From VBAS01 sp964508655 (GTDB taxonomy: Bacteria; Bacteroidota; Bacteroidia; Chitinophagales; Chitinophagaceae), in the NCBI GenBank assembly GCA_964508655.1, contig CAZDUO010000001.1, positions 1-64,000 on the forward strand: DNA of 64,000 bases, given 5' to 3'. The notes beneath the pieces were generated by a model. It was given only the letters and a program-made list of their open reading frames with translations. It ran no database searches and was not told the origin of the DNA. The translations under genes were made by a program, and so were the position numbers. This document shows, piece after piece, positions 1 through 8,454 of the stretch (positions are counted from its first letter, which is position 1; the number at the start of each line of letters is the position of its first letter).

Positions 1-24
1 AAAAAGGCTCTTATATGGAGCCTT
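1..24 (-). terminator. Rho-independent terminator after tRNA-Met
   Basis: Seven-base inverted repeat (4-10 and 18-24, AAGGCTC / GAGCCTT) with a 7-nt loop. Read on the minus strand the stem is followed by a T run (positions 5-1). It starts 7 nt past the tRNA 3' end and would end that transcript. Confidence 0.75.
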
Positions 25-31
25 GAATTAG

Positions 32-105
32 TAGCGGGATCGGGAGTTGAACCCGAGACCTTTGGGTTATGAATCCAACGCTCTTACCAACTGAGCTATC
101 CCGCC
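32..105 (-). tRNA. tRNA-Met (anticodon CAU)
   Basis: The minus strand folds as a 74-nt cloverleaf: acceptor GGCGGGA pairing with UCCCGCU (terminal G-U), D arm GCUC/GAGC, anticodon loop UUCAUAA with CAU at the centre, variable loop AGGUC, and T arm UCGGG/CCCGA around UUCAACU. No CCA is encoded. A CAU anticodon can be elongator Met, initiator Met or lysidine-modified Ile. The acceptor and anticodon arm look like Bacteroidota elongator tRNA-Met (no three G-C pairs below the anticodon as in initiators), so Met is favoured. The last anticodon-stem pair is an A-C mismatch. Confidence 0.9.
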
Positions 106-126
106 ATTATTTTCCCATCAGGGCTG

Positions 127-134
127 CAAAGATA
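127..134 (-). promoter_or_regulatory. Bacteroidota -7 box for tRNA-Met
   Basis: The minus strand reads TATCTTTG, an exact match to the Bacteroidota -7 consensus TAnnTTTG, 21 nt upstream of the mature tRNA 5' end. No clear -33 TTTG was found at the usual spacing. Confidence 0.55.
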
Positions 135-353
135 ATACCCGGGCTGAAAAGAACGGAAAGAAAATTTTGACTCATCGCTGATTAGCTTTCCCGGCTGAAT
201 TGAATATTGGATAACAACCAAATCATGTACGAATAATTCAGATCAGGATAAAGTATCATTTTGTGGCTCTGATATTTTTTTTTACCTTTTATCCCCTCCT
301 TTCAAATCCAAATTCCCCTGAAATAAATCTGTCAATAAGCCAAATCTCATCAC

Positions 354-3300
354 ATGAGAAAATTGATATTGGTCAGCATTTCAATTTTGTGTTACGGCTT
401 CACAAGGGCACAACTCAGCTGTACGATTTTACAGAATGACACTACAGTATGTCGCGGCAGCTTACTTCAGTTATCTGTTGATACCAATACGTTATTCCCC
501 GTTTGTAATGCCGCAGCGCTTCCCGCCTCACTTCAAACCGGGCTGGTGGCATATTATCCTTTTTGTGGCAATGCCAACGATGAAAGCGGAAACGGCAATA
601 ATGGCATCGTGATGGGAGCTACTCTTACCACCGACAGGTTTGGAATTGCCAACCGGGCCTACAGTTTCAATGGCAGTAATTATATCATCGGACCGGCATC
701 AAACTTTCCTGCTGCAACCCGCACTGTTTCTTTATGGTTTTATGCCATCAATATCGGCGTGAGCATTGAAGGGCCTACACTCATGGGTTATGGCGGGGGC
801 ATGTGCGGCACTTCGTGGTTTGAAACCATTGACAATCCCGGCACGCCTAATGGTGAACAAAATACCTACCAGGTGCAGGGTCATTGCAACAACGAATCTG
901 TTTTGTGGAATTATGGCGCCACGCATCCCAACAATGCCTGGCATCATTGGGTAATAACAACATCTCCGTCCGGAACAAAATTTTATATTGACGGCGTAAT
1001 GGTGTTTAGCGATACCACTTTCATCAACGAAACGTATGTACAGGGTACAGATTTTATTTTCGGCGGGCCTGTGAGTGTAAATGGAACCGGTTTCTACACC
1101 GACGGAAATATTTATGGCCTCCAGGGAAAGCTGGATGATGTTTTTATTTACAGCCGTGAACTTTCTGCTGCCGAAGCCCTTTTGCTTTATCAAAGCCAAT
1201 TGATTTCCTGGTCAACCGGCGAAACCACCCCTTCCATCACAGTAACCCCTGTACAAAGCACAACATACTACGTAACGGTTACAGACAGCATTGGCACCTG
1301 CACCGACAGTGTTTCAATTACCATTTCATTAGTTGATACTTCGCTGACAGTACTTGACCCAACTACTATCTGCAGTATAAATGACAGTGTGCGAATGCAG
1401 GCAGGCATTGCCACCAGCTATCAATGGCTGCGAAATGGCATACCGATACCCGGTGCTACAGCCAGTAACTATACAGCCACACAAACCGGTACGTACCGTG
1501 TTGTAGTTACCAATAATACCGGTTGCACCGACACCAGCCGGTCTGTGGACATCAACCTGAACCCGCAACCTGTTGTTGGTTTTACCATCAATGACCAAAC
1601 GCAATGCCTCCAGGGCAACAATTTTATTTTTACCAATACATCCACTATCAGCAGCGGCAGCATGACCTTCCTGTGGAATTTTGGCGACGGCATTACGGCC
1701 ACGGGAACAAATGCAACACATAGCTATATTACAGCAGGTTCATTTAATATTATGCTTACTGCAACAAGTGACAATGGCTGTATTGACAGCCTGGTAAGAA
1801 ACATAACCGTGCATCCTGACCCGCTGGCATCTTTTACTGTAAATAGCTTTGGCCAATGCCTGAACGGTAATAATTTCATTTTCACCAATACATCCAGCAT
1901 CAGCAGCGGCACGATGACATACCTGTGGAATTTTGGCGACGGCAATACATCCACTGCCATAAATACCAACCATACCTATTCAGCCCCCGGCAATTTTACC
2001 GTCACTCTTAGTACAACCAGCGATAATGGTTGCAGCGATACCAGTGTATTTGCAGTTTCTGTGTATCCCAAACCCGTTGTTTCATTTAATGTAAACAACA
2101 GCAGCCAGTGCATCACCGGCAATAATTTTATTTTTACCAACACTTCCAGCATCAGCAGCGGCAGCATGACCTTCCTGTGGAATTTTGGCGACGGCAATAC
2201 GGCCACAACGCAAAATGCAACTCACAGCTATGCAGCCATTGGCACTTACACAGTAAAACTTGTCGCCCTAAGCAATAACGGCTGCAGCGACAGCGTGATT
2301 CAAAATGTAACAGTAGCCATCGGACCTGTTGCCAATTTCACCATTAACACCGCCAGCCAATGCTTGCAGGGAAATAATTTTATTTTTACCAATAGCACTG
2401 TTCCCGCAGGAAGTATGAGCTACCTCTGGAGCTTTGGCGACGGAGGCACCGCCATCACTACAAATGCTGTTCATATTTACACTTCAGCCGGCACTTTCAA
2501 TGTAAAACTGGTGGCCAACAGCAACAATGGATGCAGGGATAGTATAACAAGACAGGTAACTGTATTTCCACAACCACAAACCCCAGTGATAACTTCAAGC
2601 GGACCACTATCCATTTGCGAGGGCAGTTCTGTCACACTATCCACAAATGGCGTCCCTGCTTTACAATGGTACAATAACAATTCACCTATTGCAGGACAAA
2701 CAAACTCTTCGCTGACTGTAAATCAAAGCGGCTCTTATACGGTGACAAGCACCAATACAAGCGGATGCAGCAGCACATCATCCGCTGCGGTGGTTACTGT
2801 AAATCCATTACCCACAGGTACCCTGCAAAATCCGCCGCAGAACTTTATTTGTGCAGGCAGCAGTGTCACACTTACAGCCAGCGGCGCTTTCAGTTATCAA
2901 TGGTACTTGAATGGCAGCCCGGTTGCCGGTGCTACTACGGCCACATACAATGCTCTCCAGGCCGGCAATTATACGGTTGAGTTTATCAGCGCCGCCGGCT
3001 GCCGCAGAATGAGCAGCAACACCATCACACTATCGCTGCGGGGGTATCCCATGACTGATTTCAATTATTATCTATACTGTGAAAATATTCCGGTTGTCTT
3101 CACCAACACTACTGATATTTCTGCCAGCGGGCCGGTAACTTATAACTGGACTTTTGGTGATGGCAGCAGCAGCACTGCCTCAAACCCTGTTCACATATAT
3201 TCCACAGCAAATAGCTATTCTGTAAAACTGGTGGCCACATCGGTTCAATGCCCGCAGGTAAAAGACAGTATCAGCAAAACAATTATCATTGAAAAACCGG

Positions 3301-3806
3301 TACCGGGCATACAATACACAGCGATAAATGTTCTCGTCAATACAACCGTGCAGCTGAATGCCCGCCCGATTGGTGTGTATTATTTATGGGTACCGCCTGT
3401 ATTTTTGAATGATGCTTCCATTCCAAACCCCGTTGCCACGCTTACGCAGGATCAATTGTACCGGGTACTGATAACTTCTCCCTCAGGTTGTGTAACTGTG
3501 GACACGCAACTGGTAAAGGTGTTCAAGAAAGTTGAGATTTATGTGCCCGAAGGATTTTCACCCAATGGCGACGGGCACAACGATGTACTGATGCCGGTGC
3601 TGGCAGGCATAAAAGAACTGAAATACTTCAGGGTGTACAACCGCTGGGGGCAGCTGCTGTTTCAAACCAGCAAGCCGGGTGAAGGATGGAATGGATATTA
3701 TAAAGGCGCCAAACAACCAATGGAAACCTATAACTGGGTGGCCGAAGGCGTTGACATTTATGATAAGCCAATCAAGCGGGCCGGAGCCACTATTTTAATC
3801 AGGTAA
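354..3806 (+). CDS. LamG/PKD-repeat cell-surface adhesin with gliding-type (type B) C-terminal T9SS domain
   Basis: Predicted secreted surface protein of 1150 aa. A signal peptide (about residues 1-19, ending FTRAQ) is followed by a LamG/concanavalin-like domain (about 62-283) that sits inside an Ig-like unit. Next come another Ig-like unit (about 328-405), four tandem 84-aa PKD repeats (407-742, each with WNFGDG or WSFGDG), two more Ig-like units (about 745-895) and a fifth PKD domain (about 900-985, WTFGDG). The end (about 1060-1150) is a gliding-motility-associated C-terminal domain: VPEGFSPNGDGHNDV, then YFRVYNRWGQLLF and a final ATILIR. Such domains are type B T9SS export signals. The PorP/SprF-like gene starts 11 bp downstream; type B cargo proteins are often encoded next to such partners. 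Adhesion as the role is inferred; the ligand is unknown. Confidence 0.9.
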   Translation: MRKLILVSISILCYGFTRAQLSCTILQNDTTVCRGSLLQLSVDTNTLFPVCNAAALPASLQTGLVAYYPFCGNANDESGNGNNGIVMGATLTTDRFGIANRAYSFNGSNYIIGPASNFPAATRTVSLWFYAINIGVSIEGPTLMGYGGGMCGTSWFETIDNPGTPNGEQNTYQVQGHCNNESVLWNYGATHPNNAWHHWVITTSPSGTKFYIDGVMVFSDTTFINETYVQGTDFIFGGPVSVNGTGFYTDGNIYGLQGKLDDVFIYSRELSAAEALLLYQSQLISWSTGETTPSITVTPVQSTTYYVTVTDSIGTCTDSVSITISLVDTSLTVLDPTTICSINDSVRMQAGIATSYQWLRNGIPIPGATASNYTATQTGTYRVVVTNNTGCTDTSRSVDINLNPQPVVGFTINDQTQCLQGNNFIFTNTSTISSGSMTFLWNFGDGITATGTNATHSYITAGSFNIMLTATSDNGCIDSLVRNITVHPDPLASFTVNSFGQCLNGNNFIFTNTSSISSGTMTYLWNFGDGNTSTAINTNHTYSAPGNFTVTLSTTSDNGCSDTSVFAVSVYPKPVVSFNVNNSSQCITGNNFIFTNTSSISSGSMTFLWNFGDGNTATTQNATHSYAAIGTYTVKLVALSNNGCSDSVIQNVTVAIGPVANFTINTASQCLQGNNFIFTNSTVPAGSMSYLWSFGDGGTAITTNAVHIYTSAGTFNVKLVANSNNGCRDSITRQVTVFPQPQTPVITSSGPLSICEGSSVTLSTNGVPALQWYNNNSPIAGQTNSSLTVNQSGSYTVTSTNTSGCSSTSSAAVVTVNPLPTGTLQNPPQNFICAGSSVTLTASGAFSYQWYLNGSPVAGATTATYNALQAGNYTVEFISAAGCRRMSSNTITLSLRGYPMTDFNYYLYCENIPVVFTNTTDISASGPVTYNWTFGDGSSSTASNPVHIYSTANSYSVKLVATSVQCPQVKDSISKTIIIEKPVPGIQYTAINVLVNTTVQLNARPIGVYYLWVPPVFLNDASIPNPVATLTQDQLYRVLITSPSGCVTVDTQLVKVFKKVEIYVPEGFSPNGDGHNDVLMPVLAGIKELKYFRVYNRWGQLLFQTSKPGEGWNGYYKGAKQPMETYNWVAEGVDIYDKPIKRAGATILIR
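1572..2579 (+). repeat. Four tandem 252-bp PKD-coding repeats
   Basis: Equivalent codons recur at 1572, 1824, 2076 and 2328, an exact 252-bp (84-codon) period inside the adhesin gene. Each unit codes for a PKD fold with a GNNFIFTN strand and an FGDG motif. The DNA is still similar between units, especially the segment coding for the TNTS-SISSG region in the first three. This suggests recent amplification or gene conversion, and the copy number may vary between strains. Confidence 0.9.
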
Positions 3807-3817
3807 AAAATTTTCTT

Positions 3818-4804
3818 ATGAAATGTTTTGTTGTTTTGATACCGGCCATGATGATTGGGGTAAACAGTAAAGCGCAGGATCCGCATTTTACACAATTTTA
3901 TTCCGCACCGCTTGCTGTGAACCCGGCCTACACGGGTGTGTTCAATGGCGAGCTGCGGGCCGTGAGCAATTACCGCCGGCAATGGGTGAATGCTGCATCG
4001 CCTTACAACACGTTCAGCATTTGCGTGGATGGAAAAATAAAACAGCAGGACATTGAAGTGCAGAACCCGTTGAACATCGGCCTGATGGCCATGAACGATC
4101 AATCCATGAAGGGAGCTTTTCGAAGCAATTATTTTTCCGGTTATGTTTCTTATCATGTATTGCTCGATGAAGACCGCTGGCATAGCCTGGGAATAGGTTT
4201 GTATGCAGCCTATGGTAAGAGAAGAATTGATTTTTCCGGCATTTCATTCAGCGAGCAGCTAACCGGCGATGGATTTGATCTTTCGCTGCCAAATGGTGAA
4301 GCAGCGCTGAACAATATGAAGCCGTTTGCTTCGGTAGGCGCCGGCATTCTTTACCTGTACAATAATAAAGAAGAAGGAACATTTTTTGACTTCGGTCTGT
4401 CGGGTTTTCACTTTAACAAACCAAGGCAAACTGTAGTGGATGATGCGAACGAATACCTGCCGGTACGGTATTCTGCTCAAACCAGCCTGCAGCGCTACCT
4501 GCAACCCGATCTTATACTTAACCTGCGGGCACTTTATCAAAACCAGACTAAAGTGGAATATGTGATGCTTGGTTTTTCAATTGCAAAATTGCTTGCACCG
4601 GAAAACCAGCACATGATTGGCGCCGGGTGCTGGTACCGAAGTAAAGACGCCATTACTCCTTCGGTATTGCTTGAGTATAACAAACTCCAGGCGGCCATCA
4701 GCTATGATATCACTGTAAGTAAATTCATGCCGGGCACTTCACGCACCACATCGTGGGAGTTTTCATTGCTCTACCGCATGGGCGAAGGCAGCTGGCTTAA
4801 ATAA
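3818..4804 (+). CDS. PorP/SprF-family T9SS outer-membrane protein
   Basis: 328-aa predicted outer-membrane beta-barrel with a signal peptide (about residues 1-19, ending NSKAQ) and the family's opening motif DPHFTQFYSAPLAVNPAYTG. Alternating beta-strands follow, and the protein ends in a strand-like LLYRMGEGSWLK. Length and motif fit the PorP/SprF family. In Flavobacterium, SprF is needed to secrete the adhesin SprB, whose gene lies just upstream. Here the gene begins 11 bp after a type B cargo gene, so it is probably the cognate export or attachment partner of that adhesin. It could instead be the core PorP; position favours the SprF-like role. Confidence 0.88.
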   Translation: MKCFVVLIPAMMIGVNSKAQDPHFTQFYSAPLAVNPAYTGVFNGELRAVSNYRRQWVNAASPYNTFSICVDGKIKQQDIEVQNPLNIGLMAMNDQSMKGAFRSNYFSGYVSYHVLLDEDRWHSLGIGLYAAYGKRRIDFSGISFSEQLTGDGFDLSLPNGEAALNNMKPFASVGAGILYLYNNKEEGTFFDFGLSGFHFNKPRQTVVDDANEYLPVRYSAQTSLQRYLQPDLILNLRALYQNQTKVEYVMLGFSIAKLLAPENQHMIGAGCWYRSKDAITPSVLLEYNKLQAAISYDITVSKFMPGTSRTTSWEFSLLYRMGEGSWLK

Positions 4805-4814
4805 GTCTGAAATT

Positions 4815-6881
4815 TCAATACGATAAAAGTTTTCTAATTGCCACCGATGTCTTTTCGGCATTGGGAAGCACCGATGCTTCCAGTGCCATATTTAGCGGAA
4901 TGGCCGGTACATTGGCAGCACCCAGCACTTCAACCGGTGCATCCAGCCAGCGGAAACATTCTTTTGATATTCTTCCGGCCAGGGCTTCGGCAAAAGAATT
5001 GTTTTGCTGTTCCTCCGTAAGCACCAGACATTTGCTGTGCTTCTTTACAGTTTCAAAAACCAGCTCTTCATCCAGCGGGAATAAAGTTCTTAAATCAACA
5101 ATTTCCACACGGCCCGGAAAATTTTTTGCTGCCGCTTTTGCCCAATATACTCCCATGCCATAGGTGATGATGCAACAGCTTTCGCCATTTTTAATCCTGT
5201 TATTATCGGCACTGAGTACAATATGGGCTTTGCCAAGCGGAAGAATGTAATCCCCCGAAGGCTCTATAGTTTTTGCTTCTTCGGTACCGGGCACTTTGCT
5301 CCAGTAAAGCCCCTTGTGCTCCAGCATCACCACCGGGTTGCCGTCATAAAAAGCGGCTTTCATCAGTCCTTTCATATCGGCGGCATTGGAAGGGTAAGCC
5401 ACTTTGATTCCTTTTATAGAAAGCAGCGTGGTCTCCACACAGCCGCTGTGATAAGGGCCTCCACCGCCATAAGCGCCAATGGGCACACGAATAATAGTTG
5501 ACACCGGGTACCTGCCGCAACTGAGGTAGCATGATTTTGAAATTTCACTCACCAGCTGATTAATTCCCGGATAGATATAATCGGCAAACTGCACTTCCAC
5601 TATCGGCTTCACCCCTACTGCGCTCAGCCCAACAGTGGAACCGATGATGTAAGCTTCCTGGATGGCAGTATTGAAAACCCGGTGGTCGCCGAAGCGTTCG
5701 GCAAGTGTGGCCGCTTCACGAAAAACACCGCCCAGCCTTCGCCCAACATCCTGCCCGAAAAAAATACACTCAGGATGCTCTTCCATCAGCTCACGAATAG
5801 CAAAAAGCGCCGCATCTACCATTATCACTTTTTCATTGCCGGTGGGTGATCGTTCGCCTTTTTCCTCAGTAATTTTTGTTGGAATAAAAACATGCATTGC
5901 CGCTTTGGCGGTATCGGGTTCGGGTGAATTGGCCGCTTTTAAAAATTCATCAGCAATAAAACCTGCCATCTCCGATTCCATATCCTGCAGCGATTGTTCA
6001 TCCATGCCGTATTGCAATAAAACTTTTCGGAGTTTGGGAAGCGGATCATCCGCCGCATGTTTTGCCAGGTCGTCACCTGACCGGTAAAATTCTTTCCTCA
6101 CACCGCTGGTATGATGATTTAATAAAGGCACACGGGCATGCACAAGCCAGGGTTTGCGGTGCTGCCTCACTTCATTTACCAGGTTGCCTATTACTTTATA
6201 GCAATGGATAAAATCAGTGCCGTCAAGCTGAATCTTGCTCAGACCTTTAAAACCATCTGCAAATTCATATACATCCATGGCGCGGGTTTCTTCAGCCGTG
6301 GCGCTGATGCCCCAGCCATTATCCTGCACCAGGTAAATAATGGGCAATTGCTTCAGCACAGCAAACTGGAAGGCCTCACTCACTTCGCCTTCCGTCACGC
6401 TGCCATCGCCCAGCGAACAAATCACAACCGGCAATTCACCATTTTCTCCTTTTACAAGTAAAGGAGAATCTATTTTTTCAAGATACTGTATGCCTTGTGC
6501 AACGCCTGTGGTTGGTATAGCCTGCATCCCCGTGGCACTGCTCTGGTGAATGATTTTTGGTTTATCAGCATCATTAGAATTGGGATGAGAATAATAAGAA
6601 CGTCCGCCGGTAAAGAGGTCATCAGCTTTTGTGAGCAGTTGCAGCATCAGCACATAAGGCGAATAGCCAAGCCCGAGCAAAATGCTTTCGTCACGGTAAT
6701 AAGGGCTGATGTAGTCGCAGCTTTTCAGGTGAAATGCAGTTGCCAGCTGGATTGCTTCGTGGCCACGGGAAGTGGAATGAACGTATTTGCAGATCTGGCG
6801 GTTGGCATCGTACACTTCGGCCATAGCTTTGGCACAGCACATCAGGCGGAAGGCTTTCAGTAAAATGTTTTTATCGGGCAT
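4815..6881 (-). CDS. Fused alpha/beta thiamine-pyrophosphate dehydrogenase E1 (2-oxo acid dehydrogenase)
   Basis: 688 aa. The N-terminal half is an E1-alpha (about residues 1-335): YYRDE motif and the TPP/Mg signature GDGSVTEGE followed about 25 residues later by QDNGWG. The C-terminal half is an E1-beta (about 350-688) with FGQDVG, a transketolase-like central domain (EVQFADYIYP) and a C-terminal domain. Such single-chain E1 enzymes are typical of Bacteroidota and are usually assigned to the branched-chain 2-oxo acid dehydrogenase complex, which decarboxylates 2-oxo acids and passes the acyl group to E2; substrate is not proven here. No E2 or E3 gene is nearby. I chose ATG at 6881 because the frame's first ATG (6938) lies inside the terminator hairpin of the upstream gene. 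The gene converges on the PorP/SprF-like gene with a 10-bp gap. Confidence 0.9.
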   Translation of the reverse strand: MPDKNILLKAFRLMCCAKAMAEVYDANRQICKYVHSTSRGHEAIQLATAFHLKSCDYISPYYRDESILLGLGYSPYVLMLQLLTKADDLFTGGRSYYSHPNSNDADKPKIIHQSSATGMQAIPTTGVAQGIQYLEKIDSPLLVKGENGELPVVICSLGDGSVTEGEVSEAFQFAVLKQLPIIYLVQDNGWGISATAEETRAMDVYEFADGFKGLSKIQLDGTDFIHCYKVIGNLVNEVRQHRKPWLVHARVPLLNHHTSGVRKEFYRSGDDLAKHAADDPLPKLRKVLLQYGMDEQSLQDMESEMAGFIADEFLKAANSPEPDTAKAAMHVFIPTKITEEKGERSPTGNEKVIMVDAALFAIRELMEEHPECIFFGQDVGRRLGGVFREAATLAERFGDHRVFNTAIQEAYIIGSTVGLSAVGVKPIVEVQFADYIYPGINQLVSEISKSCYLSCGRYPVSTIIRVPIGAYGGGGPYHSGCVETTLLSIKGIKVAYPSNAADMKGLMKAAFYDGNPVVMLEHKGLYWSKVPGTEEAKTIEPSGDYILPLGKAHIVLSADNNRIKNGESCCIITYGMGVYWAKAAAKNFPGRVEIVDLRTLFPLDEELVFETVKKHSKCLVLTEEQQNNSFAEALAGRISKECFRWLDAPVEVLGAANVPAIPLNMALEASVLPNAEKTSVAIRKLLSY

Positions 6882-6924
6882 ACGGCAAGCTGAGGCAGCA
6901 AAAATAGGCTGAATGAATTTATAT

Positions 6925-6956
6925 AAAATAAAAACCACCCCGTTTAACCGGAGTGG
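6925..6956 (-). terminator. Rho-independent terminator after FAH-family gene
   Basis: The minus strand carries CCACTCCGGTTAAACGGGGTGG (stem 6935-6956), followed by a T-rich tract. It lies 56 nt past the stop of the FAH-family gene. It separates that gene from the E1 gene and overlaps the upstream ATG of the E1 frame, which supports the shorter E1 start. Confidence 0.75.
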
Positions 6957-7011
6957 CGCTGCAGTTGGTTTTGGTTGGTAATTCCTTTTAAGGAATGAAC
7001 CCAGTTGGGGT

Positions 7012-7623
7012 TTATTTTATTTCAAGTGACAGTAAAGAATCGTCTTCGATGAATGCTTCCAGCTCGTCACCCACTACCAGTTCTCCTACGCCGGCCGGCG
7101 TACCGGTAAACACAAGATCGCCGATATTGACGGAAAAATAATTGGAAATATAAGCAACGATTTGGTCAAAGTCGTGAATCATCAGGCCCGAGTTACCCTG
7201 CTGCACCAGTTCCTTATTTTTATAAAGGCAGAAATTGATGTCTTTTTTATTCTTTATTGAATTAAAAGTTATCCATTTACCGATAGCAGCCGAGTTATCC
7301 CAGGCTTTGGCTTTTTCCCAGGGAAGCCCCTTTGCTTTCAGCTCATTTTGAATATCTCTCGCAGTAAAATCGATACCTACGGTGACAGCGTCATAATATT
7401 TGGCGGCAAACTTTTCCTGGATGTACTTTCCGTTTTTGCTGATGCGCAGCACCAACTCGCATTCGTAATGCAGATCGTTGGTGAATTCAGGATAATAAAA
7501 TGGTGTATGGGGCTGCAAAAGTGCACTCTTGGGCTTCATGAAAATCACAGGTTCGTCTGGTACTTCATTACCCAGTTCTTTGGCATGTGCTACATAGTTA
7601 CGGCCGACACAGAATATTTTCAT
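7012..7623 (-). CDS. Fumarylacetoacetate hydrolase (FAH) family protein
   Basis: 203-aa single-domain FAH-fold enzyme. It opens with CVGRNYVAHAKELGN and PVIFMKPKSAL. The metal-binding acidic cluster is visible as HYECELV (ExE) and the Asp in GIDFTARD, with FTGTPAGVG near the end. Relatives cleave or decarboxylate dicarbonyl compounds (fumarylpyruvate hydrolase, oxaloacetate decarboxylase/tautomerase, 2-hydroxyhepta-2,4-diene-1,7-dioate isomerase); motifs do not decide which. Transcribed alone, with a terminator downstream and a divergent HD-domain operon upstream. Confidence 0.85.
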   Translation of the reverse strand: MKIFCVGRNYVAHAKELGNEVPDEPVIFMKPKSALLQPHTPFYYPEFTNDLHYECELVLRISKNGKYIQEKFAAKYYDAVTVGIDFTARDIQNELKAKGLPWEKAKAWDNSAAIGKWITFNSIKNKKDINFCLYKNKELVQQGNSGLMIHDFDQIVAYISNYFSVNIGDLVFTGTPAGVGELVVGDELEAFIEDDSLLSLEIK

Positions 7624-7860
7624 AACTGGCTTGTTTTGAGAAATACATCGGATACAATACTGGTGGACTGTTCATCCCATATATTCAGGCCTCATAAAAC
7701 AAAGGATTTTACCGGTGGAAGATGGCAGGGCTGCTAAAATAGGTAATCACCCCGAAATATCATAAGAAATTGCTGATTATTTGGGTGGCTACGGCTGCAG
7801 TGCGGGTACAGTTCAGGTTTTAATTTCCAAAACATTAACTTAGATAATTACAAGTTACCG

Positions 7861-8454
7861 GTGCCTGAATTATTTCATACCATCCGGCAGTTAATTATTC
7901 CCAGGCTTGAAAAAAACCTGGACCCCGGGCTGCTTTATCATAACGTGGGTCATACCCTTGATGTACTCCGGCAGGCTGAACTTATTGCCCTGGAAGAAGG
8001 AATCAACCCGGATAAAGAATTGCTGCTGCTGAAAACGGCTGCGCTTTACCACGATAGCGGTTTTCTTTTTACTTACAGAAACCATGAAGAGAAAAGCTGC
8101 GAGATAGCACGCAGCGACCTGCAGATTTTTTTTGAAGAACCCGATTTGAAAAATATCTGCGAAATGATTATGGCCACCAAAATTCCTCAATCGCCGCACA
8201 ACCTGCTGGAAGAAATAATTTGCGATGCCGATCTCGATTACCTGGGCCGCGACGATTTTGAACCCGTCAGCATGAACCTGTATCATGAATTTATCACCTT
8301 CGGTATACTCAATGGCGATGAATCGTGGGATCATATCCAGATCAGGTTTTTCGAGGCGCATCATTATTTTACACGAACAATTACAGAAAAAAGAAACGGA
8401 AAGAAACTGGAGCACCTGCAACAATTAAAACGAAGGAGCGGCTGGAACCAATGA
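7861..8454 (+). CDS. HD-domain phosphohydrolase
   Basis: 197 aa with a complete HD metal site: YHNVGHTLDVL (first His, about residues 26-36), ALYHDSGF (the His-Asp pair, about 61-68), a later His in the NHEEKS helix, and the distal Asp in CDADLDYLG. The fold is that of HD hydrolases acting on nucleotides or signalling nucleotides; substrate unknown. The start is GTG; no nearby in-frame ATG would keep the first His motif. The stop overlaps the next ATG (ATGA at 8451-8454), so it is translationally coupled to the transporter gene, and a cyclic-nucleotide-binding protein follows. The context suggests a nucleotide-related role (inference). Confidence 0.85.
   Translation: MPELFHTIRQLIIPRLEKNLDPGLLYHNVGHTLDVLRQAELIALEEGINPDKELLLLKTAALYHDSGFLFTYRNHEEKSCEIARSDLQIFFEEPDLKNICEMIMATKIPQSPHNLLEEIICDADLDYLGRDDFEPVSMNLYHEFITFGILNGDESWDHIQIRFFEAHHYFTRTITEKRNGKKLEHLQQLKRRSGWNQ

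Noticed and set aside
732..1721. Minus-strand frames of 130-155 aa opposite the adhesin gene
   Set aside because: Shadow frames over a clear PKD/LamG coding sequence; low-complexity composition.
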